Source: Agaribacillus aureus
Lineage (GTDB): Bacteria; Bacteroidota; Bacteroidia; Cytophagales; Cyclobacteriaceae
Direction: 5' to 3'
Length of the DNA: 64,000 nucleotides
Assembly (NCBI GenBank): GCA_030442055.1
Contig: JAUJEB010000001.1
Coordinates: forward strand, 3,311,100-3,375,099
The notes under the pieces are model-generated. The model saw only the letters and a list, made by a program, of their open reading frames with translations. It was not told the DNA's origin and searched no databases. Below are positions 18,627 to 27,041 of this stretch, one piece after another. Position 1 is the first letter of the stretch; each line of letters opens with the position of its first letter. The position numbers and the translations under genes were made by a program.

Positions 18627-20141
18627 TTAATTGGGGTTTTGTTGAACCACCCCGCCGGAAATATCAATTTCCTGCTGAGGGATCGGGTAAATCAAACGAT
18701 TTGCAACAACCGACGGTACACCGGTATATTCCGCAGACAGATGATTGTTTATAATTGTCAAAACATCGGAGTCAGGCAACCTTTTTAAGTCCAGCCATCT
18801 CTGATTTTCAAAAACAAACTCCCTCCTCCTTTCCAGCATTACCTTCTCCAAAAAAGTACCTGGCATAGCAGCATCAATATCAATGGTAGGGTCTGGGGCT
18901 CCGGGGTCCTGACCAAATGCCCTTCTTCTGACCTGATTGATCAACTCGTAGGAAGCATCGCTTTCCCCATCTGCCTCGGCCTTCATCAGCAGCACATCTG
19001 CGTATCGCAACAGCACCAAATTAATATCACTGCCATCACCGGCTGCATCCAAATCAATATATTTACTTATATAATGCGTGGCATTACCGCCGTCATAGGG
19101 CGTAAATGAAGCAGCTGCTCTCAAATCTGTGGCCTCATAAATAGTTTGTACATCGTTTGTGGGAAAAGTAGGCAAATTACCTCCATTGCCACCCGCAACA
19201 ATGCCAAGGCGACTTGCTTCACTGGAAGGAATCAGCGCATTATTAAAGCCCAGGCCTGTCTGGTTTGTCGGGTTAAAGCTAACTTCAAATATTGACTCTG
19301 CCGTATTGTTATTACCGGCGGCATGAATGTCGGCATAGTCATCAAGCAAAGAAAATTGTCCGATTACATTCTGCAACGCTGAAGAGGCGGCGGCGCCATT
19401 GCCATTTTGCAGCTGAACTTTACCCAATAAAGCTAAGGCGGCAAACCGGGTCGCCCTGCCAACTTCATTAAACGCTCCCCCCGTATAACTATCGGGAAGT
19501 ACATTGGCGGCTTCCGTCAAATCTGAAGCAATAAATGCATATACGTCCGCCACTGAGCTTCTGGGCAGAACAGCATTATCAAAATCGGTGGTAGGTTCTG
19601 TTCTCAAGGGAAGGTCACCAAACATATTGACCAGGGTAAAGTAAGACATAGCCCTCAGAAACTTCGCTTCGCCCACCACCCTGTTTATCAGTGCCTGCTC
19701 AGCATCAGAATCAGCGGGAACGCCAGGTGCCCTTGCAATAACAGTATTAGCATTGTTGATAAGAATATAATTCTGAGTCCAGATATTCACCATCAACAAA
19801 TTGCCGGGAGTTTCCTCAAAGGTGTCTGTCTCTACTCTTTCCTTTTGATCTGATTGATCCTGCCCGGCATTATCGGATCTCGCCTCGATCAGATTAAAAT
19901 AATTAAGGTTACCAAATATGCCTCTTTGAGAAGCGTAGACACCATTCAAGGCGAAAACCAGCTCGTCCGAATTTGAAAAGAAAGCATCAGCGTCTATGCT
20001 ACCTTCAGGAGCGACATCTATAAAATCGTCACAGGCCGGTAAAATTATCATCGCAATAGCCAAGAATATATTGATCTGGGGTTTCAACAGACCTGGCTTA
20101 ATAAAATTTTTGAATCTATATTTTTTCATTTTATTGCTCAT
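18627..20141 (-). CDS. SusD/RagB-family outer membrane lipoprotein
   Basis: A 504-residue glycan-binding lipoprotein. A hydrophobic N-terminal stretch ends in LPACDDF, a lipobox with Cys near residue 36. The SusD_RagB domains follow, with the N-terminal EGSIDADAFFSNSDELVFALNGVYA, the TPR-like central segment around GEAKFLRAMSYFTLVNMFGDLPL, and the C-terminal ERRREFVFENQRWLDLKR. It forms the lid of the SusCD pedal-bin transporter on the cell surface. It is four bases downstream of susC, implying tight coupling. The preceding 15 residues before the hydrophobic stretch are longer than usual, and a later start is possible. Confidence 0.93.
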   Translation of the reverse strand: MSNKMKKYRFKNFIKPGLLKPQINIFLAIAMIILPACDDFIDVAPEGSIDADAFFSNSDELVFALNGVYASQRGIFGNLNYFNLIEARSDNAGQDQSDQKERVETDTFEETPGNLLMVNIWTQNYILINNANTVIARAPGVPADSDAEQALINRVVGEAKFLRAMSYFTLVNMFGDLPLRTEPTTDFDNAVLPRSSVADVYAFIASDLTEAANVLPDSYTGGAFNEVGRATRFAALALLGKVQLQNGNGAAASSALQNVIGQFSLLDDYADIHAAGNNNTAESIFEVSFNPTNQTGLGFNNALIPSSEASRLGIVAGGNGGNLPTFPTNDVQTIYEATDLRAAASFTPYDGGNATHYISKYIDLDAAGDGSDINLVLLRYADVLLMKAEADGESDASYELINQVRRRAFGQDPGAPDPTIDIDAAMPGTFLEKVMLERRREFVFENQRWLDLKRLPDSDVLTIINNHLSAEYTGVPSVVANRLIYPIPQQEIDISGGVVQQNPN

Positions 20142-20145
20142 TTAA

Positions 20146-23100
20146 CTAAAAGTTTACACTGATTCCCAATGTCCAGGTCCTGGGTAAGGGAAGGCCCGGA
20201 GGACTATTTAAACCAAGTTCTCTGCCATCGGTTACTGAGGCAATCTGAGAACCGCCGATCAGCGCCGGACCTCCGGCCGAGGCACGGCGTGCTTCAGGGT
20301 TACCGCCAATAAAGTCAGTGAAAGTGTAAAGATTCTCAACAGAGGTAAAAACCCTGCCATTGGACAATCCTAATTTATTCAGTAATGGACCCGGTAAATT
20401 GTAGGTAAGCGTCACATTTCTTATTCTCAGATAATCTGTTTTTTGGACGCCATGGCTTGAAACGGCGCCAACCGCCGTATCGAACCCATCGGCAGCGGGT
20501 GTTTTCCCATCACCAGGGTTGGACTCCGACACATACCTCCCATCATACCAAAACTCCTTTGATAAGTTGGTTTGCCGAAAAGCCGCACCCACCTGAATCA
20601 GGAAAAAGTCGTAAACAAATGCTCCGGCCTGCCCGTTAAGCAGGGCACTTAGCGCAAAGTTTTTGTATTTTAGATTAGCGGTAATTCCGTATATCCAGTC
20701 CACGTTGGTATCTCCAATCAACTGGCCATCCGGGCTTAAAAAGTTCCCGATAACACCGTCACCATCCACATCTTCGTATATGAGTGCTCCCGGAGTAGTG
20801 AATGGTTGACCACTTTGGTCGTCACCTGGTCTTGCAACACCAATAACCTTGGGACCCCGTATTTGCTGTAATTCCCCCCCTACAACCCTTCTTAGCGCTC
20901 CAAAGAAATTTTGGATTTCATCATCCCCTCCCAAATCAAGAATTTCCTGGTCATTGTAAGTCACATTCCCACCAATAGACAGTTCCCAATCAGATGTTTC
21001 AATTACCCTAGCATTTAAGGTCAATTCCACACCTTTGTTCCGCATGCTACCAATGTTGGTTAAAAACGAAGAATACCCCGATGACGGGACGATGCCCTTA
21101 GTAAGCAAAAGGCTGGTGGTTTCATTATTAAAATAGTCAATGACCAGATTCAGGCGATTACCAACAAAATCTGCATCCAGCCCAATATCCAGTTGCTCGG
21201 AAGTTTCCCAGGTTAAGCTGGGATTACCTGGGTTTCCCAACCTCGTCCCAAAAATGGCGTCATCGCCAAAGGAGTGGCGTACAGTTCCCAGATCTGCTCT
21301 CGCAGAAAAATTGGGAATCGCATTGCTTCCTGTAGTACCATAAGATATCCTCAATTTTCCATTACTCAGAAAATCCAACCCTTTAAAAAAGGACTCCTCA
21401 GAAAACCTCCATCCCAAGGCAAAGGAACCAAATGTTTCATATCTGTTGTTAGCTCCGAATCTTGAACTACCATCGGTTCTAACCGTGGCTGTCAATAGAT
21501 ATTTACCTTTTAATCCATAGTTAATCCTGCCCAGGTAAGAAACCAGCGAATTGCCTGTTTTGGAGTTTGAACCATTGAGGTTATCTGAATTGCCAATATT
21601 TACATTTCTCACTCCTGGCACCTGTAATTCCGAAACGCTGGCTCCAACATTTTCAACATTATTTTGCTGAAGGGTAAATCCTGCCAGCACATCAAAGGAA
21701 TGATCACCCCACTCTCTTTTATAGTTAACTGTATTTTCATTCAGCCAACCGATTTCCTGACGCTGATTGGTATTGATGGAAGAAACCGGAGACAACTGAA
21801 TTGGTACGGTCTGTCCAACGGTCGGCAAATAATATGTTTCACTTTTATCACTTGCAATATTGGTGGAAATGGATGATTTCAAGCTTAAACCCTGAATTAC
21901 TTCAACACTTACATTTACCCCCCCTAACAATCGGAATAAGGTACGGTCGAAATCATAATTTTGCATTGTTTCCAATGGATTGCCAACCGGTAGAGATCCT
22001 GGTAAATCCGAGTTCATGGAATAGGTACCATCGGGCCTGTTTACCGGTAATATCGGTGCCAGCAAAACGGCCTGCGCATATAAAGATGACCAGTCGACAT
22101 CATCGGTACCGGGGCTATTTCTTTTGATGGTAGTTAAATTTGGAGCAAGATTCAACCCTACAGTAATCCTGTCCGAAGGTCTGAAATCAATCTTAGCCCT
22201 GGCAGAATATTTTTTATGACCTTCTCCCTTTATTACGCCTTGTTGATCTATATAATTACCCGACAACAAATAGTTGACTTTTCCGGACCCTCCGGATGCT
22301 GATAAGGCATAGTTTTGAAACGATCCATTTTGAAAAATAAGATCCTGCCAGTCGGTATCTGTTTGACCATCCCAATTATTAGCAATGAAATCCGGGACAG
22401 TCCCACCATTCTTTTCGGTATGAAACTGAACATATTCTTCCGCATTCAACACCTCAAAACGAGCCCCTTCCGGTACACTTGCAACGCCGCTGGTCACGGT
22501 CAAGTTTAAATTAGACCTTCCCTCTTTTCCTGATTTTGTTGTAATGATAATGACGCCATTGGCACCTCTTGAACCATAAATTGCCGTGGAAGAAGCATCT
22601 TTTAGCACGTCCACAGACTGAATATCGGCAGGGTTAATAGCCTGCGCATTTCTTTGATCCGTGGGAAACCCATCTATGACCCACAGCGGTTGTGTTCCCG
22701 CGGTAATGGACCCGAGGCCCCTGATTGATACCGTACCCAGCTCGCCAGGAGAGGAAGCCCGCTGGGCAATATTTAATCCGGGTATAAGACCTTGTATGGC
22801 CTCTTCTACAGAGGTGATTGGTCTCGAGGCAATTTGACTTGCTTCCACCGAGGCAATGGATCCGGTAACATCCTTTTTCTGTTGCGTACCGTAGCCTATC
22901 ACCACTATCTCAGAAAGGGCGGCGATATCAGGAGTAAGCGATATATCAACAACAGACCTTCCGTCGATCTCCACTTCTTCGGAAATATATCCCACATAAG
23001 AAAATACCAAAACCTGGGCGTCATCTGGAATGGACAATTTATAATTTCCGTCCATATTAGTGATGGTACCAATGTCAGTATCCTTTATTAAAACATTAAC

Positions 23101-23553
23101 TCCCGGCAAACCGCCTCCATTCTCGTCTGTTACTTTACCTGATATTTCCCTGTCGAAAGCAGCTATCTCCTTAATCAATGGACCCTGACTTTTCTTTTTT
23201 GCCACATGAATGATATTATTCACTCTTCTGAAGCTGAGCTCAGTGGTCTCTGAAACCTGCCTAAGTAAATTGGCCAAGGATTCATTCGAAAAATTTAAAG
23301 AGAATCGCCTGGGATTCCTGGCAACGCTTTGTGGATAGGCAAAGCTGAACCCGGTGATGTTTTCAATTTCTGATAGCGCCTCTTTTAAAGTTGTATTTTT
23401 AAAATCAACCGAGACATAAATATTTTCCCAACTTGTCTGTTGCCCATAACCGCTACTGGCGATTAGCATAGTGCCAAACAAACACTGAAGTAGGATACCG
23501 TAAAACGAATATTTAGCCACGATGTAAACTTGTCGTAAAAGTTTTAACTTCAT
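20146..23553 (-). CDS. SusC/RagA TonB-dependent outer membrane transporter with STN domain
   Basis: An 1135-residue TonB-linked receptor. In order: signal peptide (about 1-38); STN secretin-like domain (about 48-112), used to signal to an anti-sigma factor; CarboxypepD_reg-like domain (about 137-212, SGKVTDENGGGLPGVNVLIK); plug (about 215-340, with GYGTQQKKDVTGS and DVLKDASSTAIYGSRGANG); then the 22-strand barrel. The STN domain fits with the FecR/ECF pair just upstream: substrate binding would relieve FecR and free the sigma factor. Its leader is long and highly structured, and carries signals for an antisense transcript. Substrate is inferred only from the GH116 partner as a beta-glucoside- or xyloside-containing compound. 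Confidence 0.95.
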   Translation of the reverse strand: MKLKLLRQVYIVAKYSFYGILLQCLFGTMLIASSGYGQQTSWENIYVSVDFKNTTLKEALSEIENITGFSFAYPQSVARNPRRFSLNFSNESLANLLRQVSETTELSFRRVNNIIHVAKKKSQGPLIKEIAAFDREISGKVTDENGGGLPGVNVLIKDTDIGTITNMDGNYKLSIPDDAQVLVFSYVGYISEEVEIDGRSVVDISLTPDIAALSEIVVIGYGTQQKKDVTGSIASVEASQIASRPITSVEEAIQGLIPGLNIAQRASSPGELGTVSIRGLGSITAGTQPLWVIDGFPTDQRNAQAINPADIQSVDVLKDASSTAIYGSRGANGVIIITTKSGKEGRSNLNLTVTSGVASVPEGARFEVLNAEEYVQFHTEKNGGTVPDFIANNWDGQTDTDWQDLIFQNGSFQNYALSASGGSGKVNYLLSGNYIDQQGVIKGEGHKKYSARAKIDFRPSDRITVGLNLAPNLTTIKRNSPGTDDVDWSSLYAQAVLLAPILPVNRPDGTYSMNSDLPGSLPVGNPLETMQNYDFDRTLFRLLGGVNVSVEVIQGLSLKSSISTNIASDKSETYYLPTVGQTVPIQLSPVSSINTNQRQEIGWLNENTVNYKREWGDHSFDVLAGFTLQQNNVENVGASVSELQVPGVRNVNIGNSDNLNGSNSKTGNSLVSYLGRINYGLKGKYLLTATVRTDGSSRFGANNRYETFGSFALGWRFSEESFFKGLDFLSNGKLRISYGTTGSNAIPNFSARADLGTVRHSFGDDAIFGTRLGNPGNPSLTWETSEQLDIGLDADFVGNRLNLVIDYFNNETTSLLLTKGIVPSSGYSSFLTNIGSMRNKGVELTLNARVIETSDWELSIGGNVTYNDQEILDLGGDDEIQNFFGALRRVVGGELQQIRGPKVIGVARPGDDQSGQPFTTPGALIYEDVDGDGVIGNFLSPDGQLIGDTNVDWIYGITANLKYKNFALSALLNGQAGAFVYDFFLIQVGAAFRQTNLSKEFWYDGRYVSESNPGDGKTPAADGFDTAVGAVSSHGVQKTDYLRIRNVTLTYNLPGPLLNKLGLSNGRVFTSVENLYTFTDFIGGNPEARRASAGGPALIGGSQIASVTDGRELGLNSPPGLPLPRTWTLGISVNF

Positions 23554-23560
23554 ATCTTTG
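23530..23560 (+). promoter_or_regulatory. Antisense promoter over the susC start codon
   Basis: On the plus strand, opposite to susC, TATCTTTG (23553-23560) matches TAnnTTTG exactly, with TTG at 23530-23532 and a 20-bp gap. The same spacing is seen in the tRNA promoter. Transcription would start near 23566 and run away from the gene into its leader. Confidence 0.6.
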
Positions 23561-23565
23561 TACAG

Positions 23566-23690
23566 TTTGGTGATAAATTATTTTCATCAAATTTTGACAC
23601 TTTAGAAAACCATTTCTGTGGCCAAACAGTAAAACACGATTTTCTAAAGTGAATACCTGAGCTAGTTGATAAGATCAACTAGCTTTTTTC
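23566..23690 (+). ncRNA. Candidate cis-antisense small RNA of the susC leader (DonS-like)
   Basis: A promoter at 23530-23560 and a strong terminator at 23660-23689 bound a plus-strand unit of about 125 bases with no coding potential, exactly antisense to the susC 5' leader. Inside, CACTTTAGAAAA (23598-23609) pairs perfectly with TTTTCTAAAGTG (23640-23651) and encloses a small CTGT/ACAG hairpin, so the RNA should fold into one extended stem. In Bacteroides fragilis and relatives, DonS-type antisense RNAs lie in the same place in loci controlled by ECF/anti-sigma pairs, and repress the susC homologue. The architecture here is the same, but expression is unproven. Confidence 0.55.
23660..23689 (+). 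terminator. Rho-independent terminator pointing away from the susC frame
   Basis: An 11-bp perfect stem (A plus GCTAGTTGAT, 23660-23670, against ATCAACTAGC plus T, 23674-23684) with a three-base loop, continuing into a six-T run on the plus strand. Read on the minus strand the stem is followed by CTCAGG, not T, so it would not terminate the fecR or susC transcripts. Since no plus-strand protein gene lies upstream, it is best explained as the end of the antisense RNA. Confidence 0.75.
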
Positions 23691-23720
23691 TTTAACTCGT
23701 ATCGTTCATGATTTTTTCAT

Positions 23721-24773
23721 TTATTTAATAATTACCGTCTTGTCTTGTATCTCAAATTGGAAATCAAGCGAAAAGCTCATCCCATTCAACACCGATTTCA
23801 ATGACTCATTTTTATAGTTCCCCGTAAAACGTTCCTCGATTTTATGTGGGCGTTTGATAACAAAATCAATCCCATACCACCGCTCCAGCATTTTTATTAT
23901 ATCCTCAAAGCTGCTGTTATTAAAATAGAGTGTATTTTCTCTCCACGCCAGCTTCTCAATTGGATTAAATACCGTTTTTTCAATGCTTTGATTGTTTTGA
24001 TTGTATATTGCCATCTCGGTTGGCAAAAGTTGCACATTCCCTATATCCGATGAATTTCCGGAGACTTTAACCTTTCCTGTAACAAGCGCTACCTCCACGT
24101 TATCGCCGGTATAGGCCTTGACGTTGAAGGACGTACCCAACACACTGGTGCTTAATTTATCCGTTTTTACAATGAACGGTCTTAATGAATCTTTCCTGAT
24201 TTCGAAGAAAGCCTCCCCCTCTAAAGTCACTTCCCGAATAGTCGATGGGAAGTTCTCCGGAAAGGTTAATTTACTATCGGCATTCAGCTTTACAATAGAT
24301 CCATCAGGCAGTTTGAGGGTGGTTTTTATGCCTTTAGGGGTTTTCTTTTCTATGTATACAACCGAACGCTCTGCAGAAGACGTTTCCGGCAAGGAATTTT
24401 GAAATATATATAGATAGGTCAGTAAAGCCGGTATCAATAAAACGGATGCAGCAACCATTATCCTTTTTATATAGACGGGTGCAATTGATCTTCCGGAATT
24501 ACCATCATCGAGTTTCGTCTGCTTGGTATTTTCCTCCATGTAACCGGCGAATCTTTCCAGCTCGATATCAATTTCATCAGGCCCCAGTTCAATTTGCTCC
24601 GTATACTGCGTGCGAATAAAATCCATAGCCAGCTGAACACTCTTCAGTTTTTCCGGATGATCTTTTATCCAACGCTCCCAGTAGGTTTTATTCCCTGCAT
24701 TGGAATTTAATACAAATTCCCTGAACGAATCATTGCTAATCAAATCTGATATTTCGGAAAAGTTTTCTTTCAC
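23721..24773 (-). CDS. FecR-family anti-sigma factor
   Basis: A 350-residue single-pass inner-membrane regulator. The cytoplasmic N-terminus (about 1-105) would bind the sigma factor. A membrane helix follows (about 108-125, VAASVLLIPALLTYLYIF). The periplasmic FecR domain has TTLKLPDGSIVKLNADSKL, EVTLEGEAFFEI and STSVLGTSFNVKAY. The C-terminal DUF4974-type domain has SSFEDIIKMLERWYGIDF. It receives the signal from the STN domain of the SusC protein next door. It lies about 200 bases downstream of the sigma gene and upstream of susC, the usual order. Confidence 0.94.
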   Translation of the reverse strand: MKENFSEISDLISNDSFREFVLNSNAGNKTYWERWIKDHPEKLKSVQLAMDFIRTQYTEQIELGPDEIDIELERFAGYMEENTKQTKLDDGNSGRSIAPVYIKRIMVAASVLLIPALLTYLYIFQNSLPETSSAERSVVYIEKKTPKGIKTTLKLPDGSIVKLNADSKLTFPENFPSTIREVTLEGEAFFEIRKDSLRPFIVKTDKLSTSVLGTSFNVKAYTGDNVEVALVTGKVKVSGNSSDIGNVQLLPTEMAIYNQNNQSIEKTVFNPIEKLAWRENTLYFNNSSFEDIIKMLERWYGIDFVIKRPHKIEERFTGNYKNESLKSVLNGMSFSLDFQFEIQDKTVIIK

Positions 24774-24969
24774 TTCGACTTGTTTATTGGTATGTATAAT
24801 TTGATGGTGATTTGTCCCGGTTTTTTTTATTTTTTCTTACTAAATCTTCTCTTGGTTGGAAGGAGAACTTCAAAACCATCCCAGGTCAAAGCGTTATGCG
24901 TTTGAAAAATACCGACCGGAAATATGCCAGAGGGCAAATGGATGTATTTACTTCACAAAAGATTTTTTG

Positions 24970-25557
24970 CTAGCTGAAAAGAAGAAAAACGATAATGGCC
25001 ATGGATTGCTTTAATGCCTTCATGGCTTCATGCATGATGTTGCGGACAGACTTGTATTTTAAGGATGTCAGTTTTACTATTTCCTCATAATCCAATCCTT
25101 CATAGTATTTCAATTCTACTACTTCCCGTTGTCTGTTGGTGAGTTTTTGCATGGCCACCTGTAACTTTCTCTGATCCTCTCTTAGTGACTCATTGTGAAT
25201 AAGCTCTTCTTCAAAAGAAAAAATCAGTTCCGTCTGAAAATCACCCTGGGCTGAGGTATTATTTATTTTATTTTTCCTTTTTAGCTGGGTATACAAGGAT
25301 CTTCTGAGGTATTCGTGCAGATATGAATTCACAAAAGTAACTTCAGGCAGCGAGGCCCTTTTTTCCCAAATGGTACAGAACATTTCATGGATACAATCCT
25401 TGGTCAATTCCGGATCCAGGGAGAGTTTTATTCCGTATTTATAGAGTCTGAGATAGTAATTTTCATAGATTGAAGAAATGGCCTGATTGTCTCCCTTTTT
25501 AAAAGAGATCCAAAGTTCCTTGTCATTTTTTCTCTTGATCGGATCTTTCATAACCAA
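24970..25557 (-). CDS. ECF sigma factor of the Sus-type locus
   Basis: A 195-residue sigma-70 family protein of the Bacteroidota FecI-like group. Region 2 has SIYENYYLRLYKYGIKLSLD and DCIHEMFCTIWEKR. Region 4 has LTNRQREVVELKYYEGLDYEEI and a recognition helix near KYKSVRNIMHEAMKAL. The C-terminus is hydrophobic (MAIIVFLLFS), a common but unexplained tail in this family. It is the first gene of the regulatory pair; FecR follows. It should drive susC, susD and the GH116 gene on substrate binding. Confidence 0.93.
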   Translation of the reverse strand: MVMKDPIKRKNDKELWISFKKGDNQAISSIYENYYLRLYKYGIKLSLDPELTKDCIHEMFCTIWEKRASLPEVTFVNSYLHEYLRRSLYTQLKRKNKINNTSAQGDFQTELIFSFEEELIHNESLREDQRKLQVAMQKLTNRQREVVELKYYEGLDYEEIVKLTSLKYKSVRNIMHEAMKALKQSMAIIVFLLFS

Positions 25558-25983
25558 TCCTCAAAGCCTTGTCATTTCCTTGGTGACAGATCACCAAATT
25601 CGCCTGGCAAAGAATTATATGAATGAAAACTACCTTTGCAAGTCAAAGTCTAGCCATCATAGAGAAAATGGTAATATCCTCACTTACATTGCCTTGGAAT
25701 TCAGTAAAGCCTGATGATAAATGTATCAAAATATTGGTTGGCTTTCTAACAAAGAATTCACCTTTACCAATACTATTTTTGCAAAAAATATCGCCTTATT
25801 AAAAATATCGCAAAAATGAGTTTATCATTGTCAGCGGAATGTCTCACCGGCACGCTCCACTTTTGGGTTGGAATGAGCCCTGTTGATAACTTCAATTGAT
25901 CCCATTCTACGCATCAATGATTATCACTTAACAAAATACCCGTATAGGTACCAACAGGGCACCTCTGTTTTTTAAGAATTATG
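25558..25983. other. Intergenic region with a short direct repeat
   Basis: 426 bases upstream of the sigma gene. It contains two copies of AAAAATATCGC (25784-25794 and 25801-25811, start-to-start 17 bp), and a plus-strand TATTTTTG (25774-25781) that matches the promoter -7 element but has no gene to serve. Otherwise AT-rich with nothing recognised. Confidence 0.45.
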
Positions 25984-26946
25984 TTATTTCAAAGGCACAC
26001 CCTCCAGGGCTTTGCCATTGGTGGTAAGTATCTGAAAGTGATGCACTTTATATGGACCTTCGTAGGTCCATACGATTTCTTTTTGAGGTGTCACCTCAAA
26101 AAGCTTGATGTCCCCTTTGGTGCCGTAGCTGGCAATAACAGTATTCCCGTTACTTAATCGCTGGGCGCCACAAGGATCTGCAAACGGGTCGCCTTCCACA
26201 TCATCATTGGACATTTTCCAAACAATGGTTCCTTCCGAATCCACTTCAATGGTTTTGTTGCCGTGGGTCAGGTTGATGACCGTGTTACCGTTGGCCAGCC
26301 TGATTGCGGTGAATGGCCAGTTTTCTGCCTCCCTTCCTCCAAGTTCAGGCCGGTCTGTCATAAAAGTTTTTACTATTTCACCTTCCGGCGTGTACTCCTT
26401 CACCGCGAATGCCAGCAAGTGCGGCACCAGGTAGTTACCATTGGGAAGTTTCCTTGCCATCCGCGTTTGCATGTGGGCGTTGTCGGTTTCCGGTTGTAAA
26501 GGTAGCTGGTGAAGTATTTCCCCGTCTTTATTAACCTCTATAATTCTGGGATTATTTCCAAGCTCCGTAATCATGGTGACGCCATTTTCTAGTCTAACCG
26601 CTGTACCAAGCTCCCGATTGGATTCATGGCGTACGTAGGTGAAAACAACCTCTTTCTCCCGGGTAAACTCCTTTATGGTATCTGACCAACAAATCAGTAT
26701 ATTGCCGTTGGGAAGCACAAACCCGTCCCGCGCAGATTTCCTGCCTGCGTCCCAGATAACTTCATTTTGCTCATCGATAATACCGGTAAACTGCGGGCCC
26801 GCCACAAAAAAGGAGTGGGTGATGGCGTTCGGAGCCGCGTCGGCCTGTGCTGCTTCTTGCTTGTCTTGATTGGCATTTTGGCCGGATTGCCGGCAGCCCG
26901 CAAATATCGCGGCTATTATGGCTACGTAGTAAAAACAATGTCTCAT
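25984..26946 (-). CDS. Beta-propeller lipoprotein, arylsulfotransferase-like
   Basis: A 320-residue lipoprotein with lipobox IFAGC (Cys about residue 18). The mature part is made of repeated units with the consensus NGNxxI followed by an E(I/V) strand, for example LPNGNILICWSDTIKEF, LPNGNYLVPH, LANGNTVINLTHGNKTIEVD and LSNGNTVIASYGTKG. This is the pattern of ASST/PQQ-type six-bladed propellers. I do not see the conserved catalytic His/Arg set of true aryl-sulfate sulfotransferases with certainty, so a binding or structural role is equally possible. It follows the AroE-like gene by 95 bases in the same direction and may be co-transcribed with it. Confidence 0.75.
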   Translation of the reverse strand: MRHCFYYVAIIAAIFAGCRQSGQNANQDKQEAAQADAAPNAITHSFFVAGPQFTGIIDEQNEVIWDAGRKSARDGFVLPNGNILICWSDTIKEFTREKEVVFTYVRHESNRELGTAVRLENGVTMITELGNNPRIIEVNKDGEILHQLPLQPETDNAHMQTRMARKLPNGNYLVPHLLAFAVKEYTPEGEIVKTFMTDRPELGGREAENWPFTAIRLANGNTVINLTHGNKTIEVDSEGTIVWKMSNDDVEGDPFADPCGAQRLSNGNTVIASYGTKGDIKLFEVTPQKEIVWTYEGPYKVHHFQILTTNGKALEGVPLK

Positions 26947-27041
26947 ACTGTCGGTTGGCGTTTAGTTAATTTCAGGGTTGTCGGGATCTGTCTCCCGGAA
27001 TTGATAGATATCTTCCTTACAGTTTATAAGTAAAAGCATTT

